Shown here piece after piece: positions 1-9,133 of a stretch of DNA of 64,000 nt. The notes below the pieces were generated by a model, which was given only the letters and a program-made list of their open reading frames with translations, made no database searches and had not been told where the DNA came from. Both the position numbers and the translations under genes were made by a program. Location: assembly GCA_030426245.1 (NCBI GenBank), contig JAUHYZ010000002.1, forward strand, positions 62,001-126,000, in the 5' to 3' direction. How positions within the stretch are numbered: the first letter of the stretch is position 1; each line of letters starts with the position of its first letter. This DNA comes from Alphaproteobacteria bacterium (GTDB lineage Bacteria; Pseudomonadota; Alphaproteobacteria; Sphingomonadales; Sphingomonadaceae).

Positions 1-1124
1 AAACGCTGCGCCATATCGTGGAAATGATGGACGATTTCCCGTTCGTTGAACGAGTGCCCAGCAAGTTCAGCGATACCGGCATTATCGCACGCGAGCCGGT
101 TGGCGTCGTTGCGGCAATCGCCCCGTGGAACGGGCCCTATGCGATAATGGGCACCAAGCTCGCCAACTCGCTGGCGGCGGGTTGCACCATTGTCATGAAG
201 CCCGCGCCGGAGACGCCGGTGGAGGCCTACATCATGGCAGAAGCTGCCGAAGCCGCCGGCCTGCCGCCGGGCGTCGTAAACCTCGTTTGCGGTCACCGCG
301 AAGCGAGCCATGCACTCGTTTCCAATCACGGCGTAGACAAGGTCAGCTTCACCGGCTCGACCGCGGCCGGCAAGCTGATTGCCAGCACTTGCGGCGAACG
401 GATCGCGCGCGTGACGCTTGAACTGGGCGGCAAATCGGCCGCAATCATTCGTGACGACTATCCGCTCGAAGAAGCGGCGTCTCTTCTCGCCAATACGATC
501 ACGGTGATGAGTGGGCAGGTATGCGCGATGCTGAGCCGTGCGATCGTGCCCAAGAAGTCGCACGACAAGCTTGCCGAACTGATCAAGGGCGAGATGGAAA
601 AGATCAAGATCGGATACAGCACCGATCCTGAGACCCAGCTTGGTCCGCTCGCCATGAAGCGCCAGCTTGAACGTGTAGAAACATATGTCGAGGAAGGGCG
701 TAAAAGTGCTGATCTCGTGACCGGAGGCAATCGTCCCAGCCACCTCAATCAGGGCTATTTCCTCGAACCGACATTGTTCGCCAATGTCGATAATCAGAGC
801 CGCATTGCGCAAGAGGAGATCTTCGGCCCAGTCCTGAGCTTGATCCCTGCCGAGGACGAAGAAGATGCGATCCGCATCGCCAATGAAAGCAATTTCGGCC
901 TCAACGGTTCGGTGCTTACGAACGATCCCGAGGCTGCCTACAAGGTCGCGCGCGCTGTGCGCACGGGTTTCTTCGGCCAGAATGGCATGAAGATGGATTA
1001 CACGTTGCCGTTCGGCGGATTCAAGCAATCCGGCATCGGGCGCGAAGGCGGGGCGGAAGGCTTCGCATCCTATCTCGAAACCAAGACCATCTTGCTGGAC
1101 GAGGCGCCGGCGGAATTCGCATGA
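1..1124 (+). CDS. Aldehyde dehydrogenase, 5'-truncated by window edge
   Basis: NAD(P)-dependent aldehyde dehydrogenase that oxidises an aldehyde to the acid; the substrate is unknown. The frame is open from position 3, so the true start lies outside the window; about 373 of the usual ~490 residues are visible. Seen in the sequence: the cofactor-loop motif FTGSTAAGK, the general-base glutamate in LELGGKSAA, the nucleophilic cysteine in SGQVCAMLSR, and the C-terminal PFGGFKQSGIGRE motif. It closely resembles the second aldehyde dehydrogenase at 14.8 kb, with long stretches matching nearly residue for residue, so the two are probably paralogues. A GC-rich hairpin and an SDR gene follow it. The family is certain; the substrate is not. 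Confidence 0.95.
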   Translation, partial: TLRHIVEMMDDFPFVERVPSKFSDTGIIAREPVGVVAAIAPWNGPYAIMGTKLANSLAAGCTIVMKPAPETPVEAYIMAEAAEAAGLPPGVVNLVCGHREASHALVSNHGVDKVSFTGSTAAGKLIASTCGERIARVTLELGGKSAAIIRDDYPLEEAASLLANTITVMSGQVCAMLSRAIVPKKSHDKLAELIKGEMEKIKIGYSTDPETQLGPLAMKRQLERVETYVEEGRKSADLVTGGNRPSHLNQGYFLEPTLFANVDNQSRIAQEEIFGPVLSLIPAEDEEDAIRIANESNFGLNGSVLTNDPEAAYKVARAVRTGFFGQNGMKMDYTLPFGGFKQSGIGREGGAEGFASYLETKTILLDEAPAEFA

Positions 1125-1141
1125 CATAGCTCGGATTGAAC

Positions 1142-1175
1142 CGGGGCCGGGCGCCATTGGCACGCTCCGGCCCCG
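1142..1175 (+). other. GC-rich hairpin between aldehyde dehydrogenase and SDR
   Basis: The arms CGGGGCCGG and CCGGCCCCG are perfectly complementary around a 16-nt loop, 17 bases after the aldehyde dehydrogenase stop. No T-run follows, so this is at best an attenuator, an mRNA-processing or stability element, or a weak terminator. Low certainty. Confidence 0.4.
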
Positions 1176-1213
1176 CCAAGGGCCAAGAACTAGAACGACG
1201 ATCGGGGAAAACG

Positions 1214-2011
1214 ATGCTTGAAGTTGATTTGAGCGGCAAGACTGCTTTGGTGACTGGCTCGACCGACGGGATCGGAAATGCGTGTGCAAGGGGGTTCCTG
1301 GGCGCGAATGCCAATGTCGTTATCAATGGCCGCAATGCCGATAAGGTAGAGCGCGTCGCGGAAGAACTGCGCTCGGAATTCCCCGGACCGGAAGTGATAA
1401 CCGCACCAGCGGATATCGGAAACAAGGAAGGCTGCTCCGCCCTAATCAGGCGAGTTCCATCTTGCGATATCTTGGTCAACAATGTTGCCGTGGTGGCGCT
1501 TGACGATGCTCTCGATGCTTCGGACGAGACGTATCTCCGGCTCTGGGAGCTCAATTTCATGAGCGCTCTGCGGATGTCCCGCCATTATCTGCCCGGGATG
1601 ATCGAGCGGAACGAAGGGCGGGTGCTGTTCAGCGGCGCACAACGTCCGCTGATGGCCTATCGCGGGGGCACCGCCTATTCGGTCAGCAAGTTTGCTCAAG
1701 TCAGCCTTTCACGCTCTCTAGCAGAAATGACGAAGGGAACGAAGGTGACGGTCAATACCGTCATGATCGGCGTTACCCATTCCTCCAGTCTCGACCAGGT
1801 CGCCAGCGATATGGCTGCCGCCAAGGGGCGTACACAGGAAGAAGACGAACAAGATTTCATCGACCTCGTTTCGCCCGCATCGCTGTTGCGGCGGCTGGCC
1901 CAGGCAGAGGAAGTTGCCAATTTCATGGTCTATCTGGCTTCTCCGCTCGCTTCGGCCACGAACGGCGCAGTGCTGAGTGCCGAAGGCGGCACTCGCCAGG
2001 CGATTTACTGA
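1214..2011 (+). CDS. SDR-family oxidoreductase (first of tandem pair)
   Basis: Classical short-chain dehydrogenase/reductase of 265 residues, a cytoplasmic NAD(P)-dependent alcohol/ketone oxidoreductase. Seen: cofactor motif TGSTDGIG near residues 15-22, the NNVAV structural motif, a serine in LFSGAQ, and the YxxxK catalytic pair in AYSVSK. The ATG at 1214 was chosen because it lies just before the conserved N-terminal strand (LSGKTALVTG) and follows a GGGGAAA purine stretch; an upstream in-frame start at 1136 would add 26 non-conserved residues. The next gene is a related SDR 13 bases downstream, probably co-transcribed and arisen by tandem duplication. Substrate unknown. Confidence 0.9.
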   Translation: MLEVDLSGKTALVTGSTDGIGNACARGFLGANANVVINGRNADKVERVAEELRSEFPGPEVITAPADIGNKEGCSALIRRVPSCDILVNNVAVVALDDALDASDETYLRLWELNFMSALRMSRHYLPGMIERNEGRVLFSGAQRPLMAYRGGTAYSVSKFAQVSLSRSLAEMTKGTKVTVNTVMIGVTHSSSLDQVASDMAAAKGRTQEEDEQDFIDLVSPASLLRRLAQAEEVANFMVYLASPLASATNGAVLSAEGGTRQAIY

Positions 2012-2024
2012 GCAGGAGGCGGAA

Positions 2025-2819
2025 ATGAAGATCGATCTTGCCGGCAAGAAAGCCGTCATTACCGGGTCGACCGGAGGTATTGGATTTGCCTGCGCTCAGG
2101 TGCTCGCGGAGGCGGGGGCAGATGTCGTGGTCAATGGCAGGTCCGATGAAACCGTAAACCGTGCACTGGAAAAACTGCGGAGTTCCTATCCGAACCGGGA
2201 GTTCACTGGTGTCGCCGCAAGCCTGGACACCGCCGAAGGACCGGCGCGTATCATCGAGACTGCGCCGAGCTGCGACATTCTGGTCAACAACGCGGCGGTG
2301 AACATTATCGCAAATGTCTTCGAGCAGCCGGACGACGACTATTTCAAGCTGTTCGAAATCAACTTCCTGGCCGAGGTCCGGCTTACCCGTCACTATATGC
2401 CCCGGATGCTCGAGAAGAACTGGGGGCGTGTGTTGTTCCACAATTCGGAGCAGGCACTGCGCCCGTCGCCGGAGATGCCGGCATACGGGGCAACGAAGGC
2501 CGCGAGTCTCGCTCTCGCGCGCTCGGTTGCGGAATATACAAGGGGATCGGCAGTCACCGTCAATACGGTCGTTATCGGACCGACCCGTTCCGATGTGACC
2601 TCTCAGTTGCACAAGGACATTGCCGAAAGTGCCGGGATTACGGTCGAACAGGTCGAGACGGACTTCTTCAAGAACTACCGCCCTGCATCGCTTCTCCAGC
2701 GTCTGGTCGAAGGCAGGGAAGTGGCAAACATGGTGGCCTATCTGTGCTCCGATCACGCCTCGGCCACCAATGGATCGATCGCAAGCGTGGAAGGCGGCGT
2801 CAGGGAAGTGAACTTCTAG
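2025..2819 (+). CDS. SDR-family oxidoreductase (second of tandem pair)
   Basis: Short-chain dehydrogenase/reductase of 264 residues, a paralogue of the preceding gene. Seen: TGSTGGIG cofactor motif, NNAAV, the HNSEQA segment carrying the catalytic serine, and the YGATK catalytic Tyr/Lys pair. The ATG at 2025 is preceded by a perfect AGGAGG ribosome-binding site at 2014-2019, which decides the start over longer in-frame alternatives that would overlap the first SDR. The pair may act on related intermediates or form a hetero-oligomer; this is an inference. Confidence 0.92.
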   Translation: MKIDLAGKKAVITGSTGGIGFACAQVLAEAGADVVVNGRSDETVNRALEKLRSSYPNREFTGVAASLDTAEGPARIIETAPSCDILVNNAAVNIIANVFEQPDDDYFKLFEINFLAEVRLTRHYMPRMLEKNWGRVLFHNSEQALRPSPEMPAYGATKAASLALARSVAEYTRGSAVTVNTVVIGPTRSDVTSQLHKDIAESAGITVEQVETDFFKNYRPASLLQRLVEGREVANMVAYLCSDHASATNGSIASVEGGVREVNF

Positions 2820-2887
2820 GCGCCGGGAGGATCACTCCGCCCAAAAGGCTGCGATTAAAAAGAAATAAGGATAAGAGAGGAAGTACA

Positions 2888-3310
2888 ATGCGCGAATTTA
2901 CAATCGAGCCGGCGGACAAGGCAATGTCGGCGGCTGCGGACGATTTTTTCAAGACCCTGTATGTGGATCATGACTTTGTTAGGGCCATGCGAACACATAC
3001 CGCACCCGGATTTGTCGAGCACAATCCGGATCTGCCGAACGATCCTGAAGATCAGGCGCGCTTTTTCGAAGAGCGCCATGCCGCCAATCCGGAATTCTTT
3101 GCGGCGGAGAAGGATTGGAATACCCGGTTCGTTCACAAGTTTATTGTCGGCAACTATCTGATTGTCCATTATTTCATGTCGGTCGGTCCGGAGGATCGCG
3201 GGCGTATGTTCGCCGATTTCTGGCTCTGGGAAGGTGATAAGATCGTCGAGCATTGGGACGTGGTTCAGCCGGTGCCGGAGAAGACGGTCAGCGGCAATCC
3301 CATGTGGTAG
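2888..3310 (+). CDS. SnoaL-like / NTF2-fold protein
   Basis: A 140-residue single-domain protein of the NTF2-like superfamily (SnoaL-like group). Members are small cone-shaped alpha+beta barrels acting as cyclases, isomerases, dehydratases or accessory proteins in polyketide and aromatic metabolism. Seen: N-terminal helices, a central VEHNPDLPND segment typical of SnoaL-like proteins, and a terminal strand with DFWLWEGDKIVEHWDVVQP. The ATG at 2888 follows a purine-rich AGAGAGGAAG stretch. It lies 68 bases after the SDR pair in the same direction and may belong to the same operon. The reaction cannot be read from the sequence. Confidence 0.88.
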   Translation: MREFTIEPADKAMSAAADDFFKTLYVDHDFVRAMRTHTAPGFVEHNPDLPNDPEDQARFFEERHAANPEFFAAEKDWNTRFVHKFIVGNYLIVHYFMSVGPEDRGRMFADFWLWEGDKIVEHWDVVQPVPEKTVSGNPMW

Positions 3311-3370
3311 GTCGAACGTGGCATTGGTGCGGTCTGATGTGGCCGCACCAAGCAGTGCCAGGCCAAGGAG

Positions 3371-3388
3371 AATTAGTTCGGGCTAATT
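3371..3388. promoter_or_regulatory. Short inverted repeat upstream of the ABC exporter
   Basis: The arms AATTAG and CTAATT flank a 6-base centre about 50 bases before the ABC ATPase start. It sits in an AT-richer patch that probably contains the exporter promoter. It could be a repressor operator; there is no further support. Confidence 0.3.
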
Positions 3389-3439
3389 TACGGTACCCTA
3401 TTCGTCCGTTCGTCATTATGGTCCTGCATCGACAGCACC

Positions 3440-4180
3440 ATGACCAGCCCAAGCGAAAATCCCGCCGGTGCCGCCGGCCTACCGGCTTTCAGCGGGTCCG
3501 GCCTGACGAAGATCTACCGTACCGGCGAAACCGAAGTGCACGCTTTGCGCGGCGTGGAACTGACGATACCCGCCGGGGAAGTGCTGGTGCTGCTCGGGCC
3601 GTCGGGCAGCGGGAAGTCCACGCTTCTGAACATCATTGGCGGGCTGGACCGGCCAACTGACGGCACGCTATACTATGAAGATACTGAGCTTACCGCGCTC
3701 GATGAAGATGATCTGACGCGCTTCCGCCGGTCCAATGTCGGCTTCATCTTCCAATTCTATAATCTGATCCCAAGCCTGACTGCGGAAGAAAACGTCCGCC
3801 TCGTCACCGACATCGCTGAAGATCCGATGGGCGCTGCGGATGCTTTGGCGCTGGTCGGCCTTGCCGAGCGCTGCGATCACTATCCTGCGCAGCTTTCCGG
3901 CGGGGAGCAGCAACGCGTGGCGGTTGCCCGCGCAGTTGCGAAACGGCCCGGCGTCCTCCTTTGCGATGAGCCGACCGGGGCGCTCGACAGTGCAACGGGC
4001 GTGCGCGTACTCGAAACGTTGGCGCAGGCGAACCGGGAGCTGGGTACCACCGTAATCATCATAACGCACAATGCCGGCATTGCTGCGATGGCGCACCGGG
4101 TGTTCCATTTTCTGGACGGGCAGATTGCTAGAGTGGAAAGCAATGCGAACCCGATAGATCCTTCGGAAATCACCTGGTGA
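3440..4180 (+). CDS. ABC exporter ATP-binding protein (MacB/LolD type)
   Basis: A 246-residue ATPase that would power an FtsX-type exporter complex at the inner membrane. Seen: Walker [10 protein letters not shown] (around residue 54), Q-loop [11 protein letters not shown], signature [14 protein letters not shown], Walker [13 protein letters not shown] and the H-loop ITHN. The PTGALDS signature is characteristic of the LolD/MacB/FtsE branch. Its stop overlaps the GTG start of the permease by four bases (GTGA), so the two are translationally coupled. The exported substrate is unknown; the complex may be a hydrophobic-compound or lipid-type exporter related to MacAB or DevBCA. Confidence 0.95.
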   Translation: MTSPSENPAGAAGLPAFSGSGLTKIYRTGETEVHALRGVELTIPAGEVLVLLGPSGSGKSTLLNIIGGLDRPTDGTLYYEDTELTALDEDDLTRFRRSNVGFIFQFYNLIPSLTAEENVRLVTDIAEDPMGAADALALVGLAERCDHYPAQLSGGEQQRVAVARAVAKRPGVLLCDEPTGALDSATGVRVLETLAQANRELGTTVIIITHNAGIAAMAHRVFHFLDGQIARVESNANPIDPSEITW

Positions 4181-6540
4181 AGGCACTGGACCTCAAGCTC
4201 ATGCGCGACTTGTGGCGCATGCGGGGGCAGGCTTTGGCAATTGCGGTGGTGCTGGCTGCTGCAACGGCAACCTTCGTTCTTTCGATGGGCGTGCATGCGT
4301 CGCTCACCGAGACGCGAGATCTCTATTACGCGCGCAACAATTTCGCCGATGTATTTGCCAGCATGACGCGCGCTCCGCGCAGCGTCGTGCCCCGAATTGC
4401 GGAGATACCGGGCGTCAGGCGCGCCGAAGGATCCATCCAGCAATACGCCACGCTCGATTTTCCCGGACGGATCGTTCCGGTGCGCGCCTTGATCAATTCG
4501 ATTGACGAACGCGGGCACGACCAGCTCAACAAGCTCACTTTGCGCGATGGACGCCTTCCAAGGCTGGGAGAAGCCGGGGAGGTTGTGGTGGATGAAGCCT
4601 TCGCCAATGCCAACCAGCTTGGCCCCGGCGACGAACTCGACGCGCTGATCTACGGCAGCAAGCAGCGTCTCAAGATCGTGGGCATAGGACTGGCACCCAA
4701 TTTCATTTATTCGATCGCTCCGGGCGTTCTGGTGCCCGATGATAGCCGCTTCGGCATCTTCTGGATGGGCGAGAAGGCGCTGGAGGCCGCGACGGACAGG
4801 ACGGAGGCCATCAACGCGCTTTCGCTTACTCTCGATCACGGGGCTTCGCAGGCCGATGTCATCCGCGCCGTGGACGCTATACTGGAGCCTTATGGCGGGA
4901 CGGGCGCCTATGGCCGGGAAGACCATCTGAGCCATGCATTCTTGGATAACGAGCTTATGCAGCTCGAGGCGATGACGCAGGTCATTCCGCCCGTATTCCT
5001 GCTGGTTTCTACTTTCCTGGTTTATATCGTGCTCGGCCGCATGATCCGGAAGGAGCGGACCCAGATCGGCCTAATCAAGGCATTCGGATATTCCAACTGG
5101 TCGATCGGCTGGCACTATCTGAAATTCGCATTGGCGATTGCCCTGCTGGCCACGGCGCTCGGCGCAGCCGGCGGCATCTGGATGGGCCAGGCGATGACGG
5201 CCCTCTATGCCGAATACTATCGCTTTCCCTTTCTCTATTACCATACCAGCCCGGGCGTATTTCTGGCGGCAGCGGCTCTGGCAACCGGTGCGGCTGCATT
5301 GGGCGCCTTGGGAGGTATGCAGCAGGCTGTCAGGCTCAATCCGGCGGTTGCCATGTCTCCGCCTCCGCCGCCAATCTACCGCGCCGGCATGATCGAAAGG
5401 CTGGGACAGTGGGCCGGTTTCACTGCCATCGGCCATATGATTGTGCGCCATATTGCGCGCTGGCCGGGGCGTGCCGCCATTACGGTCCTGGGCGTTGCGC
5501 TTTCCGCCGGGCTGCTATTTTCGACGATGCAGTTTCTCGATTCCAGCAGATCCATGCTGGACAGCTTTTTCTATCGCGCCCAGCGCCAGGATCTGACGGT
5601 CTCCTTTACCGAGGCTCGCAATCGCGATGTCCTGTATGAGCTTTCGCAAATGCCGGGTGTGCTGAGGGTGGAGCCAACCCGCGCGATCGGCGTGAAGATC
5701 AGCCATGGAAACAAGGTGGAGCGTACCAGTATCGAAAGCACGCCGGCGGACGCGACGCTGACGGCACGGATCGACGCCGACGGCAGCGAGATTGAGCTTC
5801 CCCCCTCGGGATTGATGCTGAGCCGCCAATTGGCCGACAAGCTTGCAGTGTGTCCGGGCGACCAAGTCTTCGTCGAGTTGCTGGGAGGGCGCCGGACACA
5901 GACGTTTCAACCGGTCGTCAGCGTCGTGGAGGAGTTTATCGGAGAGCAGGCTTATGCCGGCGAGGACACGCTCGAGCGTATAACGCGCGACGCATCGCCA
6001 GTCGGATCGGCGCAATTGCTCATCGATCCTGCGCAGCGGGACCGAATTCTGACCGAGCTCAAGGAAATGCCGCTGGTTCTGGGTGTAACAGAGCGTGACG
6101 CCGCCATGCAGAAGTTCGAAGAAGTGATCGACGAAAACATCTTCACCATGCTGTTTTTCTATATCTCTTTCGCATCGGCAATCGCGGTTGGCGTGGTCTA
6201 CAATTCTGCGCGCATATTGTTTTCGGAGCGAGCGCATGAACTCGCGACGCTGCGCGTGCTTGGCTATCATCGCAGCGAAGTGGGAATCGTGCTGCTGGGC
6301 GAACTTGCGTTGCTGGTGGTTGCCGCCGCTCCGGTGGGTTGCATCATCGGCTATTGGATGGCCCAATTGATGACCGCGATGTTCAGTTCCGATCTCTTCC
6401 GCTTGCCCTTCGCACCGACGCGCGCGACCTATGGCTATTCGGTTCTGATCGTGCTCGCTGCCGCGATGGCGACTGCCTTCCTAGTTGCATTGCGGGTCTT
6501 GCGGCTGGACATGGTGCGCGTACTGAAGGCACGCGAATGA
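4177..6540 (+). CDS. ABC exporter permease with two FtsX domains
   Basis: A 787-residue inner-membrane permease. Seen: an N-terminal membrane segment (about residues 15-37), a large periplasmic domain, a first FtsX-like helical bundle (about 265-380), a further membrane segment near 415-440, a second periplasmic domain, and a second FtsX bundle (about 650-780). The first ends in the [11 protein letters not shown] linker. This double-FtsX layout is longer than the roughly 650-residue MacB and resembles exporters in which one chain supplies both halves of the pore. It starts with GTG overlapping the ATPase stop, and its own stop overlaps the adaptor start by ATGA. Family certain, substrate unknown. 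Confidence 0.93.
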   Translation: MKALDLKLMRDLWRMRGQALAIAVVLAAATATFVLSMGVHASLTETRDLYYARNNFADVFASMTRAPRSVVPRIAEIPGVRRAEGSIQQYATLDFPGRIVPVRALINSIDERGHDQLNKLTLRDGRLPRLGEAGEVVVDEAFANANQLGPGDELDALIYGSKQRLKIVGIGLAPNFIYSIAPGVLVPDDSRFGIFWMGEKALEAATDRTEAINALSLTLDHGASQADVIRAVDAILEPYGGTGAYGREDHLSHAFLDNELMQLEAMTQVIPPVFLLVSTFLVYIVLGRMIRKERTQIGLIKAFGYSNWSIGWHYLKFALAIALLATALGAAGGIWMGQAMTALYAEYYRFPFLYYHTSPGVFLAAAALATGAAALGALGGMQQAVRLNPAVAMSPPPPPIYRAGMIERLGQWAGFTAIGHMIVRHIARWPGRAAITVLGVALSAGLLFSTMQFLDSSRSMLDSFFYRAQRQDLTVSFTEARNRDVLYELSQMPGVLRVEPTRAIGVKISHGNKVERTSIESTPADATLTARIDADGSEIELPPSGLMLSRQLADKLAVCPGDQVFVELLGGRRTQTFQPVVSVVEEFIGEQAYAGEDTLERITRDASPVGSAQLLIDPAQRDRILTELKEMPLVLGVTERDAAMQKFEEVIDENIFTMLFFYISFASAIAVGVVYNSARILFSERAHELATLRVLGYHRSEVGIVLLGELALLVVAAAPVGCIIGYWMAQLMTAMFSSDLFRLPFAPTRATYGYSVLIVLAAAMATAFLVALRVLRLDMVRVLKARE

Positions 6541-7694
6541 TTTGGGAAAAGGTCAAACACTGGCGCTGGGCCCTGCTGACGGCGGCAATCTTGCTGCTGG
6601 GGTTGGCCTATGCCTTCTGGCCGACATCGACGGCTGTCGATACGGGGCAGGTGTCGGTTGGACCGATGTCGGTCGGCGTGACGGATGACGGCGTGACCCG
6701 GGCCGAGGAATATTACGTCGTTTCCGCCCCAGTGACCGGTTACCTCTCACGGATCGAGCTCGAGGCCGGGGATCGGATTGCCGAGGGTACGTTGATTACC
6801 CGGATGACCGGGCGGCCGTCGACGCCGCTTGATGCCCGCACGCGGCAGGAGCTGCGCGGCGCACTGGCTTCGGCGCAGGCTGCCGCCAAAAGCGCAGAGG
6901 CCTCTCTCACGCAGGCCAGAAACGATCTTGCACGGGCCGAGGAGCTTGCAGAACGCGGCTTTCTCTCGACGGCACAGCTCGAAGCGGCGCGTACGCGCGC
7001 GGCGACCGGTGAGGCCGCGTTGTCGCAGAGCCGCGCGGAAGTCGCACGCATTCGCGCCATGCTCACTCAGCCGGGCGGGACAGGATCGGGCACGCCGGTA
7101 CCGGTGCGGGCACCCGCAAGCGGTTCGGTGCTTTCACGCATTGTCGAAAGCGAAGGTGTGGTGGCCGAAGGCACTCCATTGATGACGATCGGCGACCCAA
7201 GCCGGATCGAAATGGTCGTGGACCTGCTGTCTCGCGAAGCAGTGCGCGTGAAATCGGGTGACCGGGTTGAAGTTACCCAGTGGGGCGGCCCGGATCCACT
7301 GGTCGGAGAAGTCGAACGGATCGAACCATTTGGCCAGCTCAAGATATCCGCGCTCGGCATCGAAGAGCAGAGGGTCAACGTCATTATCGATTTCACCGGC
7401 GAGGCGAAGAGACAGGCTGCCCGGCTGGGCCACGGCTATCAGATCGATGCGACTATTATCCTGTGGAGCAAGCCGGATGCGCTTCGCGTGCCGATCGGCG
7501 CCCTGTTTCGCGGCGGCGACAGCGGATGGCGGGTCTTCGTCATCGATGGCGGACGAGCACGGGAGCGCGCCGTGACTATCGATCACATGAATGATGCATT
7601 TGCAGAAGTGATCGAAGGCCTCTCCGAAGGCGAAAATGTTGTTCTCAATCCAGGAAATTCCCTTGAGGACGGTGCGCGGATTTACAGCCGCTAG
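6537..7694 (+). CDS. HlyD/RND-type periplasmic adaptor (membrane-fusion protein)
   Basis: A 385-residue adaptor linking the permease to the outer membrane or periplasm. Seen: one N-terminal anchor (about residues 10-28), a lipoyl-like half-motif (APVTGYLSRIELEAGD), a coiled-coil hairpin rich in Ala, Glu and Arg (about 100-180), the second lipoyl half (APASGSVLSRIVESEG), and a beta-barrel/MP-proximal region ending in the SLEDGARIYS segment. The start ATG at 6537 overlaps the permease stop (ATGA), completing the ATPase-permease-adaptor operon. No outer-membrane TolC-like gene is present in the window. Confidence 0.93.
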   Translation: MIWEKVKHWRWALLTAAILLLGLAYAFWPTSTAVDTGQVSVGPMSVGVTDDGVTRAEEYYVVSAPVTGYLSRIELEAGDRIAEGTLITRMTGRPSTPLDARTRQELRGALASAQAAAKSAEASLTQARNDLARAEELAERGFLSTAQLEAARTRAATGEAALSQSRAEVARIRAMLTQPGGTGSGTPVPVRAPASGSVLSRIVESEGVVAEGTPLMTIGDPSRIEMVVDLLSREAVRVKSGDRVEVTQWGGPDPLVGEVERIEPFGQLKISALGIEEQRVNVIIDFTGEAKRQAARLGHGYQIDATIILWSKPDALRVPIGALFRGGDSGWRVFVIDGGRARERAVTIDHMNDAFAEVIEGLSEGENVVLNPGNSLEDGARIYSR

Positions 7695-7787
7695 CTATTT
7701 ACTCTGTTAAGTGATTGACCCGGACGCGAGCGGCCAATAGCCTACGAAAAAATCGTGGTTTTGGGCACTAGAGCAGAGGGAATCAAA

Positions 7788-8648
7788 TTGACCTATCATG
7801 CGCCGGCGAATGTGGAGGAGGCGATCAGCCTCCTTGGATCGCAAGACAATGCATGGCCGGTGGCCGGCGGTACGGATTTGCTGGTGCAGATGCGCAGCGG
7901 CCGAATAAAGCCAGGTGCCATCGTGGACATCAAGCAGATCGCCCGGACTATGGGCACGCACTCCAAAGATGGCGGCTTCGTAATCGGTGCAGCCACACCA
8001 TGTACGGCATTGCTGAAGGACGAGGCGCTCTGTCAGGCTTGGCCGGGATTGGTTGAGGCCGCCAATTTGATCGGCTCGGTTCAAGTTCGCAACCGGGCGA
8101 CGATCGGCGGCAATTTGTGCAATGCCTCTCCGGCCGCCGACAGTGTGCCCGCCTTGATCGCGGCGGATGCGCGCTGTGTCATCGCAGGCCCGCAAGGAGA
8201 GCGGGAGATTGCCGCCGCCGAATTGCCGGCCGGCCCGGGACGAACGAATTTGGGGAAGGGCGAGTTCCTGGTGGAGATCGTTTTGCCGCCGCGCGAGGCG
8301 ATGTCTTCCGACGCTTATCTTCGCTCCATACCGCGAACCGAGATGGACATTGCCGTGGTCGGGGCCGGTGTCAGCCTGAGCCGGGACAAGGACGGCGTTT
8401 GCACGCATGCACGCGTCGCCTTGGGCGCAGTTGCGCCGACGGCTCTGCTCGTGGCCGAAGCGGGCGAAGCTTTGGTGGGGAGCCGGCTGGAAGATAGCGC
8501 TCTCGAGAAGATGGAGGAGGCTGTGAAGGCGGCCTGCAGCCCCATCGATGATAAGCGCGGGACGATCGATTATCGAATTGCAATGGCGGCAGTTTACGCC
8601 AGGCGCGCCGCCAAAATCGCCTATGATCGGGCAGGAGAAGGCGCATGA
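7788..8648 (+). CDS. Molybdenum hydroxylase FAD subunit (CoxM/CutM type)
   Basis: The medium, FAD-binding subunit (286 residues) of a xanthine-dehydrogenase-family molybdenum hydroxylase; it passes electrons from the iron-sulphur subunit to an acceptor. Seen: the PVAGGTDLLVQMRSG flavin-binding motif and the second one, QVRNRATIGGNLCNASPAAD. TTG at 7788 is preferred because an AGAGGGAA ribosome-binding site precedes it and the encoded (M)TYHAP start matches the family; a GTG at 7755 would add 11 residues. The last bases overlap the next cistron (ATGA). Confidence 0.93.
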   Translation: MTYHAPANVEEAISLLGSQDNAWPVAGGTDLLVQMRSGRIKPGAIVDIKQIARTMGTHSKDGGFVIGAATPCTALLKDEALCQAWPGLVEAANLIGSVQVRNRATIGGNLCNASPAADSVPALIAADARCVIAGPQGEREIAAAELPAGPGRTNLGKGEFLVEIVLPPREAMSSDAYLRSIPRTEMDIAVVGAGVSLSRDKDGVCTHARVALGAVAPTALLVAEAGEALVGSRLEDSALEKMEEAVKAACSPIDDKRGTIDYRIAMAAVYARRAAKIAYDRAGEGA

Positions 8649-9133
8649 GCACTGTACACATCCATACAACCGTCAACGGAGATCCCGTGGACTTCCTGAG
8701 CGAGCCGCATACGAGCTTGCTCAATGTATTGCGCGACAAGCTGGATCTTACCGGAAGCAAGGAGGGCTGCGGTTCGGGAGACTGCGGCGCCTGCAGCGTC
8801 ATGATGGACGGCGAACTCGTGTGTTCCTGCCTGGTGCTGGCACCCGAGGCGGAAGGGCGCCGTATCGAAACGATCGAAGGCATGGCTCAGGACGGTCAGC
8901 TTCATCCCCTGCAGCAGAAGTTCCTCGACCTCGGTGCGCTGCAATGCGGATTTTGCACCCCTGGATTTCTTGTGGCGGCGAAGGCGCTTCTGGAACGCAA
9001 TCCTGACCCGACCGAGGAGGAGACGCGGTACTGGCTCGCAGGCAATCTCTGCCGCTGCACCGGGTATGACAAAATCATTCGCGCAGTCATGGATACGGCT
9101 GCGGAAATGCGGCAGGAAAGGGTATCGGCATGA
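8645..9133 (+). CDS. Molybdenum hydroxylase 2Fe-2S subunit (CoxS type)
   Basis: The small, electron-transfer subunit (162 residues) with two [2Fe-2S] clusters. Seen: plant-ferredoxin-type cluster ligands C42, C47, C50 and probably C62 (CGSGDCGAC), and the alpha-helical cluster ligands C101, C104, C136 and C138 (CGFCTPG and CRCTGY). Length and motifs are typical of CoxS/HcrC/QoxS proteins. ATGA overlaps on both sides couple its translation to the flavin and molybdopterin subunits. Confidence 0.97.
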   Translation: MSTVHIHTTVNGDPVDFLSEPHTSLLNVLRDKLDLTGSKEGCGSGDCGACSVMMDGELVCSCLVLAPEAEGRRIETIEGMAQDGQLHPLQQKFLDLGALQCGFCTPGFLVAAKALLERNPDPTEEETRYWLAGNLCRCTGYDKIIRAVMDTAAEMRQERVSA